Shown here one piece after another: positions 33,395-45,482 of a DNA stretch of 64,000 nucleotides (positions are counted from its first letter, which is position 1; every line of letters starts with the position of its first letter). Both the position numbers and the translations under genes were made by a program. The DNA lies in NCBI GenBank assembly GCA_033980235.1, contig CM067069.1:37075992-37139991 (forward strand). Direction: 5' to 3'. This stretch comes from Diadema setosum. Its lineage: Eukaryota > Echinodermata > Echinoidea > Diadematoida > Diadematidae. The notes beneath the pieces are model-generated. The model was not told the origin of the DNA, did no database searches, and was given only the letters and a program-made list of their open reading frames with translations.

Positions 33395-33913
33395 ATGTTC
33401 TAATTCCCTGTGTATTTCTGCGCAAAAAAAAACAATTGAATTCCAGTGCAAAATAACGCTCGAACTCCCTGTGTATTTCAGCGCTCAACTAACGCTCGAA
33501 TTCACAGTTGAATTTCAGCGCAAAACTAACGCTTGAATTCACTTTGTATTTCTGCTCTAAACTAATGTTCGAATTCATAGCAACTTCCTGCACTGAACTG
33601 ACGCTCGAACTCCCTGTGTATGTCAGCGCTCAACTAACGCTCGAATTCACAGTTGAATTTCAGCGCAAAACTAACGCTCGAATTCACTTTGTATTTCTGG
33701 GCTAAACTAATCCTCGAATTCACAGCGATTTTCTTCACTGAACTAACGCTCGAAATCCCTGTATATTTCTGCGCTCAACTAACGCTCGAATTCACAGGGA
33801 TTTACTGCACTGAACTAACGCTCGAATTCCCTGTGTATTTCTGCGCTCAACTAAAGCTCGAAGTCACAGTTGAATTTCAGCGCAAAACTAACGTTCGAAT
33901 TCCCTGTGAATTA
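33395..33913 (+). repeat. 36/37-bp satellite, second copy
   Basis: Same satellite and order as 29,690-30,190. Together with the next array it forms a right arm only. The left arm and core are missing. Confidence 0.85.
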
Positions 33914-35097
33914 CTGATATTACATATTCGAATTTGTGATATCAATAATTCAATTTGTGATATCACAAAATGGAATTTGTGATATCAGAAATTCGCATTT
34001 TTGATATCACAAATGTGACCGTGCACCTCAAAACGAACATAAAGTCGCACACACTGATTTTGCGTGAGGACTGAAAATAAGTGAAATGGGTCAACCCAGC
34101 CGAACTTGACTTTTTCATATTTTCTGAAAGAGCGGGTCTTCTTTTACTTTAAGCTAAAATTTGGTATCATAAAACGGGCAGGAAAGTGTGTGTTTTTTAG
34201 CAGTTTATCTCAAACATTTTGGTAGAATAGTGTGAATAGGTGTGTCTTTAGAATCCCTTTTTCATTTCTGAAAAACCTTGTCCGCACTCTTCACTTTCAA
34301 CTCTAATAACTTTTGAAAGGATAGTGCTACTGCTTTGAAAGTTGGCATTAATTATGGACAGAATATTTTAATGAGGCATGTTTAATTTCAGTTTAATCTG
34401 ATAATCTCTTCATTGTTGTTACTCTGGTGGTTTACTTCCTGTTTTTTGTCCCATTCATCGAACAGCCAGCACGGTTTGGTAAAGGTTAAGCGCTTGAATA
34501 GACACTGTACTTCAGAGCCTCTTTTCTCAGTTCACACTTTTCCTGAGTTTGTGCTTTCTTTCCAATATTTAGATAGGTTAGGAGAGTCCATTTGATTTGA
34601 GTTATACACCATTCTAAAGCTTAAAGTCTGCTCTTTCAGAGTATGGTCTGAACTGAAAATTCATGTCTGGCGACTTTTTGTTTGTTTTGAGGTGCAGGGT
34701 CACAAATAAGAATTCTTGATATCACAAATTCAAATTAGTGATATCACAAATTTATTTCGTGATATCACAAATTCGAATTTGTGATATCAAAAATTCATTT
34801 TATGATATCACGAATTACCATTGGTTTTTCACGTAAAACCTATTTTTGATGTCAAGAACTCGAATTTCTGATATCACAAATTCATTCAGTGATATCACAA
34901 ATTGAATTTCTAATATCACAACTTCGAATCTCTGATGTCACAAATTCAATTTCTTGATATCTCAAATTAAGTTCATGTGCTACACTTACGGGAATTTGTG
35001 ATATCACAAATTGAATTCTTGATATTAAAAACAATGATTTTTTGATATCACAAAATGGAATTCGTGATATCAGAAATTAGTTATAAATGTAAAAAAG
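33914..35097. repeat. TGATATCA array, second copy, split by a MITE
   Basis: Parallels 30,190-30,747 almost unit by unit and ends in the same terminus GGCTTGCCAT at 35,097. A MITE occupies 34,015-34,703. Confidence 0.85.
34015..34703 (+). mobile_element. 690-bp MITE, complete (689 bp)
   Basis: Starts GTGACCGTGCACCTC and ends GAGGTGCAGGGTCAC. The terminal inverted repeats run about 34 bases. Flanked by AAAT on both sides (34,011 and 34,704). The sister array at about 30,277 gives the empty site with a single AAAT. No coding capacity: the 60-residue ORF seen in most copies is a by-product of family identity. Four-base duplications occur in several class II superfamilies (Sola and Chapaev among them), and I do not assign one. 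Confidence 0.92.
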
Positions 35098-36175
35098 GCT
35101 TGCCATACGGACGAGTGTCATTAATTTTCCTCTCCAAAATGTTGGCAATTAGGTATTCGTACTGTTCTCCTTCACCTAGGGGGCAGAAATTACCTATAAG
35201 GATTGTTGCCTTGAAAAAAAAATCGCATACACAGAAAGATGATTGTTATATTACATGAAAGAGCTTTCAAAACTCTGTCGAATTGTCATCACGAACCAAA
35301 ATCCACCTTTCTGCCTGGCAGGCGATGAGTAACGATTATGGTTATTAAAACATACGAGACAGTCAAAAACTGCTTGAAGAAGAGAAATCCTGAATTTGAG
35401 TGGTCAGTGCATGAAGTGACCAGCTTTTTGGAGTTCTGAAAAATTGTTACATTCAAGAGTTGCACAAGCTTGGTTAAAAGGCATTGGTCATCATTGTCTT
35501 TGTAGAGCAGGGATAAAGTCAGTACAATTTCAGTTAAGCTAAAATTGAGAATGTGTATATTTTGAAATTAAGCAAGCAAGAAATTACTATGATGGCAGTA
35601 TTACCTTGAATAAATTGCAAATGTGGCGCCTTCAGACTCAGAGAAAATGAAAAAACAACAACATAGGCCTACATTCATCGTTCCAGCAATATGCTATTAA
35701 TCTTGCTCAAATGATTATGCTGGATGGCTGAAATGAACCACTGCCTACCTCTGAAACTGCGTGTAAAGATGGCGGACTTCGTAACATCAAATCATGATGC
35801 ATCTTAAATAATAAACGTATGTTCTTAGCTCATCTCCAGTGGCAATGTGTTAGGCTGTTTAAACCAAAATAATGTTTTACAATATCATTGTATACACGAT
35901 AATAGGTTTATACGTGTACTTAGGCCCCATTTCATAAGATAAGTTTGGATGGCTACTCTTGCTGGAATGACAACTTCCAATATGCAACAGCCAATCAGGA
36001 AGCTAGATTCTTGTCGTTACTATAACAATTGCAATTCCAGCAAGAGTTGCTATCATATCGACTTTTTATGAACATAGGGCCCAAATGTATAAACCCTTTC
36101 TCTGTCAGGGAGTCATAATTATATTCACACATTTCACATATAAACCTATGGACATGAAATAAATATGGTACACAG
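35098..36175. other. No firm gene; one GGCCC-ended hairpin remnant
   Basis: 35,923-36,075 has ends 'ggccccatttcataag' and 'ttatgaacatagggccc' with partly pairing arms (CTCTTGCTGGAATGACAAC against ATTGCAATTCCAGCAAGAG), a relative of the hairpin MITEs of the modules. Elsewhere nothing is recognisable. Confidence 0.5.
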
Positions 36176-36244
36176 AAGGTTAAACTGCCATGTACACGTA
36201 TGGAGAAGACATATGGTCATATAAGCCAGTGCCTACCCCCAACA

Positions 36245-36640
36245 TCTGACGGAAAAAAAAAAACCATCGCACTTGCACGCACTTACAACATGCGAGAGAG
36301 TAGTGATATTGTTCGTGAGTAGCACGTGTAATTACAGTCTCCGCAAGATAACGTGGCAATCGCACTGAGATTGTACGTTGTAAGCACGTACAACTCACTT
36401 ACCACGTGCACAACGTACGATGCACGTAACCCCTCACGGCCAGGCGTGGCGTGCGGGCCACGTACTTAAACCCTGCGCAACCGTGCGAGTGTCGTGCGTA
36501 GACGTACTTCCTCCCTGCTCTAGTCACTCCCTCCCCACGTTTTCAGAAAAAAAAAACAAAACAAAACAAAAAAAAAACGTGAATGCCGTGGCCTCCGCCA
36601 AAAACGTACGGACGAAAAGCACGCACGGCTAGTTGTGACC
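36245..36640. repeat. ACGT-rich, CpG-rich island, probably a decayed element
   Basis: About a dozen ACGT tetramers within 330 bases, including two CACGTG palindromes, many CGTAC/GTACG pairs and a CpG density far above the surroundings. The overlapping ORFs on both strands have no domain. A poly-A/CAAAA tract sits at 36,546-36,580. Confidence 0.55.
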
Positions 36641-36654
36641 AGGGCTTTATAGCA

Positions 36655-37330
36655 GTATATTTTGATGTCGATTATCATTGAACAATTTACCTATAAAATA
36701 GTATTATCCAAATAAACTTCATGTTTTGATATTTACACTGAAAATCATGAACGCAACCAAGCAAGAGCGAGCGGAGTGAGCAAGGGAGAGGTGGGAGTGG
36801 GTTCCCACGATGAGAACGTTTTTTTTTTTTCATTTTGATGTTGTAAATGTTGCAATTTGATGCAGGTTTTTGCGTGTTTTATCGACTTGTAGCAGTCCCA
36901 CTTGTTTAAGGTAGCAGTACATTTGGATGTAAATTGTTAATAAACAATTTGCCTATAGAATGGTATCATTTAAATAAGATTCCTGTATTAATTCTTACAC
37001 TTAGATGCCATGAACGCGACCTAGCAGGGAATGGTGCAATATAATGCAAGTTTTTGCCTGTTTTATCGACTTGAGACAGTCCCCCTTGTTTATGGTAGCA
37101 GTATTTTTGACGTAGGTTGTTAATGAACAATTTGCCTATAGAATGGTATCATTAAAGATATAAACTTCTTGTATTAGTTCTTACAGTGCTGTCATGAACG
37201 CGACCGAGCCAAGCAAGCGGAGCGAACGAGGGTTTAGGGTGTGGGAGGGGGTTGTTTCCTCCTCACAGTGAAAACCTTTGCATTTTGATGATGTAAATGG
37301 CTGAATATTATGAACGCTGTCTGTTGAGCA
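36655..37330 (+). repeat. Three degenerate tandem units of about 270 bp
   Basis: Each unit contains 'atttgcctatagaatggtat', 'ttttatcgacttg', 'catgaacgcgacc' and, in two units, an AGCGAGCGGAGTGAGC-like palindromic stretch. No ORF of note. Confidence 0.75.
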
Positions 37331-37899
37331 ATCAAAAAGAAAAATAAAAAAACACGTGCACACGAGGGTGTACATAAGGGGCATCTCTCTTCCCAAACGA
37401 AGATGATTTTTGCATTAAGAGCTGAGAATCAGCGATCTGGTGCAAACGTTTGGTGCAAAACAAGTGTAGTTTTTTGCAGCTCCGTCCCAAAAAATCATAA
37501 TTAATTCAAACAAAATGTGATGTAAAGCGGGTTTTGTGCTGCAACATTGACCATTTTGTGGAATATTTTCCTGTCAATGTATTTTACAGCTGGATATTTT
37601 TTCTAGTTGGTTGATCTAAATGTCCACTCCTTTTTTATTTTTTTTTTAAGTATAGGTGTATACCGTTTAATGTTTTGTGTAAATGAAAACAAGGCTGCTT
37701 TGACATTTTTTAGATTAATGAAGAAGGATCTCATGCGCCCTTTATCTGAGATGTGTTTATTTTTCACAAATACACATGCAAATGCAATTAAAGATCCTGA
37801 ATAGTTCAGGGGTAAGGGAGGGCAACTGATGGGGTAATATCCTAGCAACTCTCCTTTTCCATCTCTCATGTCTTCCTTTTCCATTATCTGGACAACCTA

Positions 37900-38175
37900 C
37901 ACAATTGGTCTAAAGGTGGACTTGGGCCTTCTTTGCCTAGTGTCGGTCTCGTGAGCCTTTTAAGAGTAGTGTCGGGCTTGTTGAATTTGTTTGCATAGTG
38001 TCGGATCGTGACATTTTTGTGCGTAGTGTCGAACTCATGGGCTGTGCAACTCGTAGGTATTTTTTTTTTACTTGATGTCGAAATCGTGGGCATTTTTGCT
38101 TAGTGCCCAACTCGTGGGCTGTATAACTAGTGGGCTGTATGACTTGTGGGCTGTTTGACTCTTGGGTATCGGTCT
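37900..38175. repeat. Array of a GTGTCGAACTCGTGGGC motif
   Basis: Nine or so degenerate units of 25-40 bases built on TAGTGTCGGACTCGTG, with inserts such as 'ggcatttttgc' and 'gctgta'. Flanks (37,331-37,900 and 38,176-38,575) hold no firm feature. Confidence 0.7.
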
Positions 38176-38575
38176 CGTGATGTGCACCCATTTTACGTGG
38201 TAGCGGGAAAACTACCCTACAGCAAAATGAACTCTTCCAGTCTCCCTCCAAACCAATCAACTTCTCTAAGACTCCCACATCAGATAATCGAGTAAAGTTG
38301 CAATTTCATTATAAAGGAATTCCTAATCTTTTTCGTCATTTCAGCGAGTTCATTGGTGATCGTGACGCATGCACGTACCTGCGTATTGAATCTCTAACGT
38401 TTCCCTTGCAAACCATTCTTTGCTTTGAATTGTCTGGAATGGAATGATTTACTGTTGTCGGGATCTTCAACATGCAGCGGCTTCGTATCTTTATGAGCTT
38501 ACATCAACCACCTTCATAATTGTTATTCTTCAGCACTCGGGAATCATAGTTATCATTTATGATGATGACCTAAAT

Positions 38576-39265
38576 GTGACCGTGCACCTCAAAACGAACA
38601 TAAAGTCGCACACACTGATTTTGCGTGAGGACTGAAAATAAGTGAAATGGGTCAACCTAGCCGAACTTGATTTTTTCATATTTTCTGAAAGAGCGGGTCT
38701 TCTTTTACAATATGCTAAAATTTGGTATCATAAAATGGGCAAGAAAGTGCTTATAGCGGTTTATCTCGAACATTTTTGGTAGAATAGTGTGATTAGGTGT
38801 GTCTTTAGAATCCCTTTTTCATTTCTGAAAAACCTTTTGGACACTCTTAATTTTCAACTCTAATAACTTTTGAAAGGATAGTGGTACTGCTTTGAAAGTT
38901 GGCATTAATTATGGACAGAATGTTTTAATGAGGCATGTTTAATTTCAGTTTAATCTGATAATTTCTTCATTGTTGTTACTCGGGTGGTTTACTTCCTGTT
39001 TTTTGTCCCATTCATCGCACGGCCAGCACGGTTTGGTATTTAAAAAGATAAAGCGCTTGAATAGACACTGTACTTCAGAGCCTCTTTTTTCAGTTCACAC
39101 TTTTCCTGAGTTTGTGCTTTCTTTCCAATATTTAGATAGGTTAGGAGAGTCCATTTGATTTGAGTTATATTGTACATCATTTTAAAGCTGAAAGTCTGCT
39201 CTTTCAGAATATGGTCTAAACTAAAAATTCAAGGCTGGCGACTTTTTTTTCAGGTGCAGGGTCAC
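38576..39265 (+). mobile_element. 690-bp MITE, complete (690 bp)
   Basis: Terminal GTGACCGTGCACCTC and CAGGTGCAGGGTCAC. AAAT target duplication at 38,572-38,575 and 39,266-39,269. Very similar to 34,015-34,703. Confidence 0.92.
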
Positions 39266-39616
39266 AAATAATAGCCATTTCCTTGTTGTCTTATTCTTTG
39301 TTTTCGTGCATCTCCTCTTCTATACTATCCAGTGTCCACACTACCGACGTAATCCATCAAAAACTGTGTACCCTATCTGTTACTTTAACGCTAACAAATT
39401 CCACAGTTCCCCATGCTCTTTCACTTTCGGTTTTTCTACATTATATTTTTGTTTGTATAGTATACCCTGAAATCAGGTTTGATTTAGAGGTCCCTTTTCA
39501 TTTCTTGAAAATCCTTTGCACACTCTTCACTTTCAGCTCTAATGAATTTTGAAGGATGATGGTATTGCTCTGAAAGTTGGCATCATGGGTAGAATGTGTT
39601 AAAATAAAATTTAAAC

Positions 39617-40045
39617 AAGTCAGGAAAGTGGTGCAACGAATTACTCGGCCAGAATTGCCCACTTTTATTATGTTGTATGAAAAGTAAGTTTTTATGAAGA
39701 TTCACAGAATTATGTAAGATTTGACACACTCTATGCATGATATGTTCAGATATAACCGATCTGTTTTTTTAATAATTGTTTCTAAAACTCAGGGATGTAG
39801 ATCTAGACAATTATTTGTCCCAAATGTTATAGACGTCTATATATGTTTAACAACTCTGTGAAACGTTAGGATAAGTTTGGAAGATATTGTCCCAAAGTTA
39901 TTTGTATATGTTTAATTTTAGGAAAGTGACGCAACGAACTACTCGGTCAGAATTGTCCACTTTCTGATGTTGTATGAAAAGCACTTTTTATGAAGATTCA
40001 CAGAATTATGCATGATTTGACATACCCAATGCAGTATAGTTCTCA
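39617..40045 (+). repeat. Tandem duplication of about 305 bp
   Basis: 'aggaaagtggtgcaacgaat' to 'gattcacagaattatg' at 39,617-39,720 recurs at 39,920-40,022 with changes. No gene. Confidence 0.75.
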
Positions 40046-40408
40046 TGTGATAAGCATGAAGTATTATGTGGAATACTAGTAGTGTATCAGCTTTTCTTTC
40101 TTGACGAAGCTTGATTGGGGGCGCTTAATCACCTGCGTTGCTACGCAACATACATTCCGGACATTTTACGAATGCGACACAGTGTTTATGTTGGGGCACG
40201 CACGTGCCTATGGAATCAGTGCAGTGCAATACACATTGTACATGGGTACTCTGCGCCTTGGTCACCGCCTCCTGGGCGTGGCGCGCATTATGATTAAGGG
40301 TTTAGGGTCTGTTGATGATACTCTTGCTGCCTCATTATTGGCCGACGCTGCACAGGACTGGTAAAGGATGCAGAGGGGGAGGAGTTTTATTTTGGGTGGG
40401 CCGCCTGC
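40046..40408. other. GC-richer stretch without a recognised gene
   Basis: A plus-strand ORF of 87 codons (40,101-40,364) and a second one in another frame are open. Neither has splice signals or a recognisable domain, and both may follow from higher GC. Confidence 0.4.
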
Positions 40409-40409
40409 G

Positions 40410-40639
40410 TTTTTTTTTAAGACGGCACAGATTGGGGCATGGCGCGTGTTAAACCTATGGGAAAAACGTTGGGCTAGGGTTTTGGTTAGGGTTATGGTTA
40501 GGGTTAGGGTTGGGGTTAGGGTTAGGGTTAGGGTTAGGGTTTGATGGTTAGGGTTAGGATTAAGATTAGGGTTAGGTTTAGGGATAGGGTCCCCAATAGA
40601 TTTTTAGGGTCCCCAATCTGCGCCGTCTAAAAAAAAACA
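40410..40639. mobile_element. Inverted-repeat element carrying telomere-type repeats
   Basis: Ends TTTTTTTTAAGACGGCACAG (40,411) and CTGCGCCGTCTAAAAAAAAA (up to about 40,637) are inverted copies of each other, continuing inwards to ATTGGGG and CCCCAAT. Between them lie about fifteen perfect or variant GGGTTA units at 40,470-40,590, ending in two copies of AGGGTCCCCAATAG/CTG. The array is interstitial: both flanks are ordinary sequence. Confidence 0.75.
40470..40590 (+). repeat. Interstitial TTAGGG-type array
   Basis: Runs of GGTTAGGGTTAGGG with variants (GGTTAT, TTGGGG, AGATTA). Consistent with the animal telomere repeat, but enclosed by inverted repeats. Confidence 0.9.
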
Positions 40640-41490
40640 CACGACTTTCTCTGTGTAAACTTGAGCAGGGCAGCGCTATGTGCTGTGCTGTGCTGCGCTG
40701 TTTGGTGCTGGCTGCTGTTTTGTGCTGGCCAAGCACCTAGGCGAGTGCCTTCGTAGTTGGTAGTTCAGACGTGGGGGTGTCGGAGGAAGACAATGGTGAT
40801 TTTAGTGTATGTTCGTTACTACATGTCTCGTTTAACTCGCGGGTTTTGTGTACGATTTATTTTTTGAAGGGTAGTCTTGTGTTAATTGTTTTACTCTTGT
40901 TAAATGTTGGTGTACATGTATTTCCATTTTGGGGGTATTTTTATTGGCCAGGTGCTTTTAAGCCCCTCCTCATCTCTCACCAGTCAATACCTTCGATCCA
41001 GCTTTCTTCTTCTCCTAACTTCTCTCTATGACATGATCTTTTTCCCTTCCATCTACTCTTTCATCATAACTTGCAGAGGAAATTGGAGGGATGAGGAGGG
41101 GGACGAGAAGTTACCCAGATATTTAGGTACTGAGGAAGTGTGCAACTAAGGTCTGGTAGGGTATTTTTAGACAGCTTACTTGTGTTGGCGGGTGTGTGAG
41201 TGAGTGTATGCGGGTATTCATGTGTGTGAGAGCAGGGAGATGACACCTCCCTGGTGCGAGTGTGCACATGTGTATGTGTAACTTCGTGCGGGAGTTTGTG
41301 TATATATTCTTTTATATAAATTACAGAAATTTTTAATGAAATCATTCAAGACACTGTTCGTTCAATGCTTTTGTTTGTCTGTTTGTATACCACTATTATA
41401 ATACGTGCAATATATGTTGTCTGCTACAGTTCCTTTGTTATGCCAGTGGACGACGAATTTCTGTATTTTTAACAAACAATAAAGTTCCTT
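40640..41490. other. No firm gene; GCTGT-rich tract
   Basis: A (GCTGT)-like tract lies at 40,675-40,735. ORFs at 40,771-41,149 (+) are hydrophobic but have no domain. TG-rich sequence spans 41,180-41,290. Confidence 0.4.
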
Positions 41491-42239
41491 GTAGTCCGGC
41501 AGCCAAAAGCCATTTTTTGGCCGAAGTACTTTTTCTCTGATATAGTTTTTTTTTTTCTCTGTTGATTATTCATCTTTGGGGTCTCTTCAATGATATTCAG
41601 GTGGGTGTGGAGCTCTCACCCTTGGCCAATTTCAATTATTCAAAATGGCGTCCAACATGGCCGCTACACAGCCCTCAAACTAGGAAAATGTATGTAATCA
41701 TGTGTTTTAAGTGCTACTATACCAATGTTTGGATTGGAGCATTTGTCCAAAGGTCCAACAACTGGAATAAGATATTTTTGACATTTGTTGCAAGACAGTT
41801 GCCATGGTAAACATTGAATAATTAGCTTAAAATCCCTAAAATGCACAATATACAGTGTAAATTCAAAATGATTATGGAATCGGGTTTGTGTGTGTGATGA
41901 GGGACATGTTGACCTGAATGTTTGGCAGAAAATCATGAAACTATTTTACTTAAAGGACCTGAGTAGATTGTTGCCATGGATACTTGCTCTTTGGCTGGTT
42001 GAAGACATGATATCTAACATACGAATGTATAGCCCTGGGATGTGTCAGAATGTATATGAGTAACCTGCGTATATAGGAAGCCTAATTAATCTGTAAAAGA
42101 AACTGACTACATCGTTGCTTTGGGAACTTGCCTTTTTCTTGGTGTTATACATGTTACCATGAGAGTATCATCTGAAAAGATAATTGCCTACGATGTCTTG
42201 AAACATCATAAAATTCTATACATTAAAGAAAATCCTATG

Positions 42240-42475
42240 ATATCAAGTAGAGGAGATGCAGGAGAGTTGAGCCACTTTTTCTATTTTTGGATATGTTTCC
42301 TAATCAATCCTTGCTCACAACAAGTGTCTGTTACCAAATTGAAGCTTGTAGCTATGAAATTTCTTCTACTGTTTTAGGTCAGTTTAAAAAACTTTCTTTA
42401 GAAAAATAAATGTCACCACTCTGCAGTGTAAGGAGAGTTGAGCCATGTCTTAAGGAGAGTTGGGCCACCTTTAGA
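42240..42475 (+). repeat. Three copies of AGGAGAGTTGAGCCA
   Basis: AGGAGAGTTGAGCCAC-like copies lie at about 42,260, 42,430 and 42,452, within the 4-kb element. The ORF at 42,120-42,377 overlaps them and is not supported. Confidence 0.5.
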
Positions 42476-42859
42476 AGACATGTGCTACTTGTTTGACAAT
42501 TAAACCACGATGTCAAACCATAAAGATTAGATTAAAAAATCGGCTTACAAGTAGCCAGAAATAAATCTTAGCTAACAAAATCGGTTTTATCCTAAATTCA
42601 AGCATAGAAAGATATGAAAATTTAAGAAGTTCAAACACTCATAATGCACTTTATTCTTATACATCCCTTATAAGAACCACTCATATCGGGGCTGGCACTA
42701 TGTTTTAAAAGTGAGGCAGTCCAGTTTATATTTCTAGTACTACTTCTGGGTTTTACTGACAAGCAAAAAAAAAAAGGAGGGGGGTGGAAGAGGGCTTAAC
42801 TATCATTTTCTGACGCTACTTCCGGGGTTAATAGGCTGAATCAGCTGACAAGAAAAATA

Positions 42860-42954
42860 AAGGAAGGGGGGGGGGGCTATCACACTTTTCTTGTGTGGGG
42901 ATCCTAGTGGTAAGACCCTATATATTCCTATGTATTATGCCCCCCCCCCCCCCC

Positions 42955-42985
<31 letters not shown>
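42860..42985. repeat. Homopolymer G, C and A tracts
   Basis: A G-run at about 42,867, a C-run of about sixteen and an A-run of more than twenty bases around 42,940-42,982. Assembly length here may be unreliable. Confidence 0.9.
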
Positions 42986-43552
42986 GAGGCGAGCCCACAC
43001 CCCTTCTTTGCGTCGGCTCTGTGTATTACAGTGAAAATTAAAGTTTTGCGTAATGATATTTTGCAATGGAACTTCTTCAAGTTTGAGGGAGAAAGTTTTG
43101 CGGTGACACCATGTGTATGTAGTCCTTAACCGCATCGTTGCTTGGCAGAAGAGACTAGAAAGAGGAGAATTGAAGAGCGAAGCGACATATGGGGATAGTA
43201 AGGAGGGCAAAAGTGAAGAGCGGGGGATAGTAATGGGTCGGAAGTTGAAGTAGTACTAGTGGAGACGGTACAGAGAGACTTACAGAGAGAGTGGTAAGGA
43301 AGAACAGAGTAAGAATCAAGTAAGATATTTAAGATTATTTAAGTTTGCTCATCCCCTCCCTATGTCTTAGATACTATAATCCATCGCATAATGAAGCAAA
43401 GTAAAAATAAGCTACTCATCAGAACTGGAACCTGAAACTTAAAAACTAACATGACCTAATTCAGAAATTTACATGTACTACAGAAATGAAACAAGAAAAG
43501 TAAGTCATAATATGTTATTTTTTTTTTACAGAAAATTATAACAAACACATAT

Positions 43553-44241
43553 GTGACACTGCACCTCAAAACAAACAAAAAGTCGCCAGACATGAATTTT
43601 TAGTTAAGACCATATTCTGAAAGAACAGACTTTAAGCTTTAAAATGATGTATAACTCAAATCAAATGGACTCTCCTAACCTATCTAAATATTGGAAAGAA
43701 AGCACAAACTCTGGAAAAGTGTGAACTGAGAAAAGAGGCTCTGAAGTACAGTGTCTGTTCAAGCGCTTAATCTTTACCAAACCGTGCTGGCTGTGCGATG
43801 AATGGGACAAAAAACTGGTAGTAAACCACCAAAGTGACAACAATGAAGGAATTATCAGATTAAACTGAAATTATGTATGCCTCATTAACACATTGTGTTC
43901 ATAATTAATGCTAAATTTCAAAGCAATAGCACTATCTTTTCAAAAGTTATTAGAGTTGAAAGTGAAGACTGTGGACAGGGTTTATCAGAAATGAAAAAGG
44001 GATTCTAAAAACACACCTAATCACACTATTCTACCAAAAATGCTCGACATAAACTGCTTAAAAAACACACTTTCCTGCCCGTTTTATGATACCAAATTTT
44101 AGCATAAGGTAAAAGAAGACCCGCTCTTTCAGAAAATATAAAAAAGTCAAGTTCGGCTAGGTTGACCCATTTCACTTATTTTCAGTCCTCACGCAAAATC
44201 AGTGTGTGCGACTTTATGTTCGTTTTGAGGTGCACGGTCAC
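43553..44241 (-). mobile_element. 690-bp MITE, complete (689 bp)
   Basis: In minus orientation, with GTGACACTGCACCTC at the low end and GAGGTGCACGGTCAC at the high end. ATAT duplicated at 43,549 and 44,242. Nested in the 4-kb element. Confidence 0.92.
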
Positions 44242-44810
44242 ATATTTTCTTTTTCAGAGTGTTTTTGCCTTCTACACTTGTATAATATCAACTTCGGTTA
44301 AATCAATATGCATGACTCATGAATAAAAATTACAGGCAAATACAGTAAGATAATTAACAAAAATCATGAAACAAACTGGATTATTTCATTCTCAAGGATT
44401 GTAGTTTATTACGAACAATGTATGTATCGATGTCAACGTGATGAATGTGAAAGTTATTTCATTATAGCCTTCACCTTGTACCACATAGGAAGTCTCATTT
44501 TGAAATGTTGTTTTCACATAACACTTAATGAACGATTTTGAGGACATTTATGCAGGTTGTAATATTGCAATGTATGTTCCAATAATTTGACAAAACCATG
44601 AAATTATTTCACATTGTATGATTTTATCTATATTACAACTTGGAAACAAATGAAACCATGCACATCCCAGCTAACAGTCGGTTTATCCACCAATAAGTAT
44701 TACACAAAGATGTTAGTCTCTTGCCATCTAACTTTAACAGTGTTAAACAATTTTGTTGCAATGTATATGTATGCATGTTATGGGACTGTCCTTGAAAGTG
44801 ACATTGAGCA

Positions 44811-45186
44811 GTTACCATGGCAACCACGACATATCAACTTCATATAACAGAGGGAGGTACCGGTATGTGTAACCAATATAGGCATATGTGGAGTAAAGAC
44901 CTGAAATATGATAATATGTCACATTTTCACATCATTGCTATACAGCAGTTCAATCCTTCGGCACTTACTCACAATTAAATTCAAGTCTAGGTTGCTATGG
45001 CAACTATAAATATAAATAAAGGCTAGATTAGTGGTTACTTCATTAAGACTTTCTTTGTAAGGGGTATGCAGGTAATTGATATTTTGTGCACGTCGCACAA
45101 ATAACAAGCATATTTGCGTATTTTGCATACTTTTCTAACTTTTTTTAGGTTTGTTCCAATTATTTGATGGTTACCATGGCAACCAG
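44811..45186. promoter_or_regulatory. RFX X-box-like palindromes
   Basis: GTTACCATGGCAACC (44,811), GTTGCTATGGCAAC (44,992) and GGTTACCATGGCAACC (45,169) match the RFX X-box consensus GTNRCC-N-RGYAAC. Further copies lie at 41,798 (GTTGCCATGGTAAAC) and 48,546. They belong to repeats, so a regulatory role is only a possibility. Confidence 0.4.
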
Positions 45187-45454
45187 ATTCCGCTCAACTA
45201 AAGACATTATACTAATATTACTGGTCTTTTAGATAAGTGTTCTAATTGAAATACTAGTGTTTTAGTGACATTTTTCTGGTTTTTAGGCTTCATGGTGGCC
45301 ATTTTGGACGCCATTTTGAATAATTAAAATTGCCCAAGGGTGAGAGCTCCACACCCACCTGAATATCATTGTAGAGACCCCAAAGATGAATAATCAACAA
45401 AGAAAAAAACTATATCAGAGAAAAAGTACTTAGCCCCCTCGGCTGCCGGACTAT

Positions 45455-45482
45455 TGTATCCTTGTATCCTTGTATCCTTGTA
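45455..45482 (+). repeat. TATCCTTG microrepeat
   Basis: Four units of TTGTATCC directly at the right end of the 4-kb element. Confidence 0.85.

Larger units (their letters stand above)
41494..45451. mobile_element. 4-kb TA-flanked element with long inverted repeats
   Basis: Ends GTCCGGCAGCC and GGCTGCCGGAC, each preceded or followed by TA. The inverted repeats stay alike for about 170 bases (41,494-41,665 and 45,280-45,451), including 'ggtgtggagctctcaccctt' and 'caaaatggcgtcca'. Weaker inverted similarity continues inwards to a GTTGCCATGGTAAAC-type palindrome. A TA target suggests the Tc1/mariner group, but no DDE transposase is seen. The core includes one MITE (43,553) and homopolymer tracts. 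Confidence 0.7.

Noticed and set aside
29856..33982. Long repetitive ORFs with LTLEF-type repeats
   Set aside because: Produced by the 36/37-bp satellite, whose 36-base spacing keeps frames open. No start context or transcript signal.
40101..40364. 87-codon ORF in a GC-richer patch
   Set aside because: No domain, two frames open at once, no splice or poly(A) support.
40470..40590. A chromosome end or telomere fusion
   Set aside because: Flanked on both sides by inverted repeats and ordinary sequence, with all units in one orientation.
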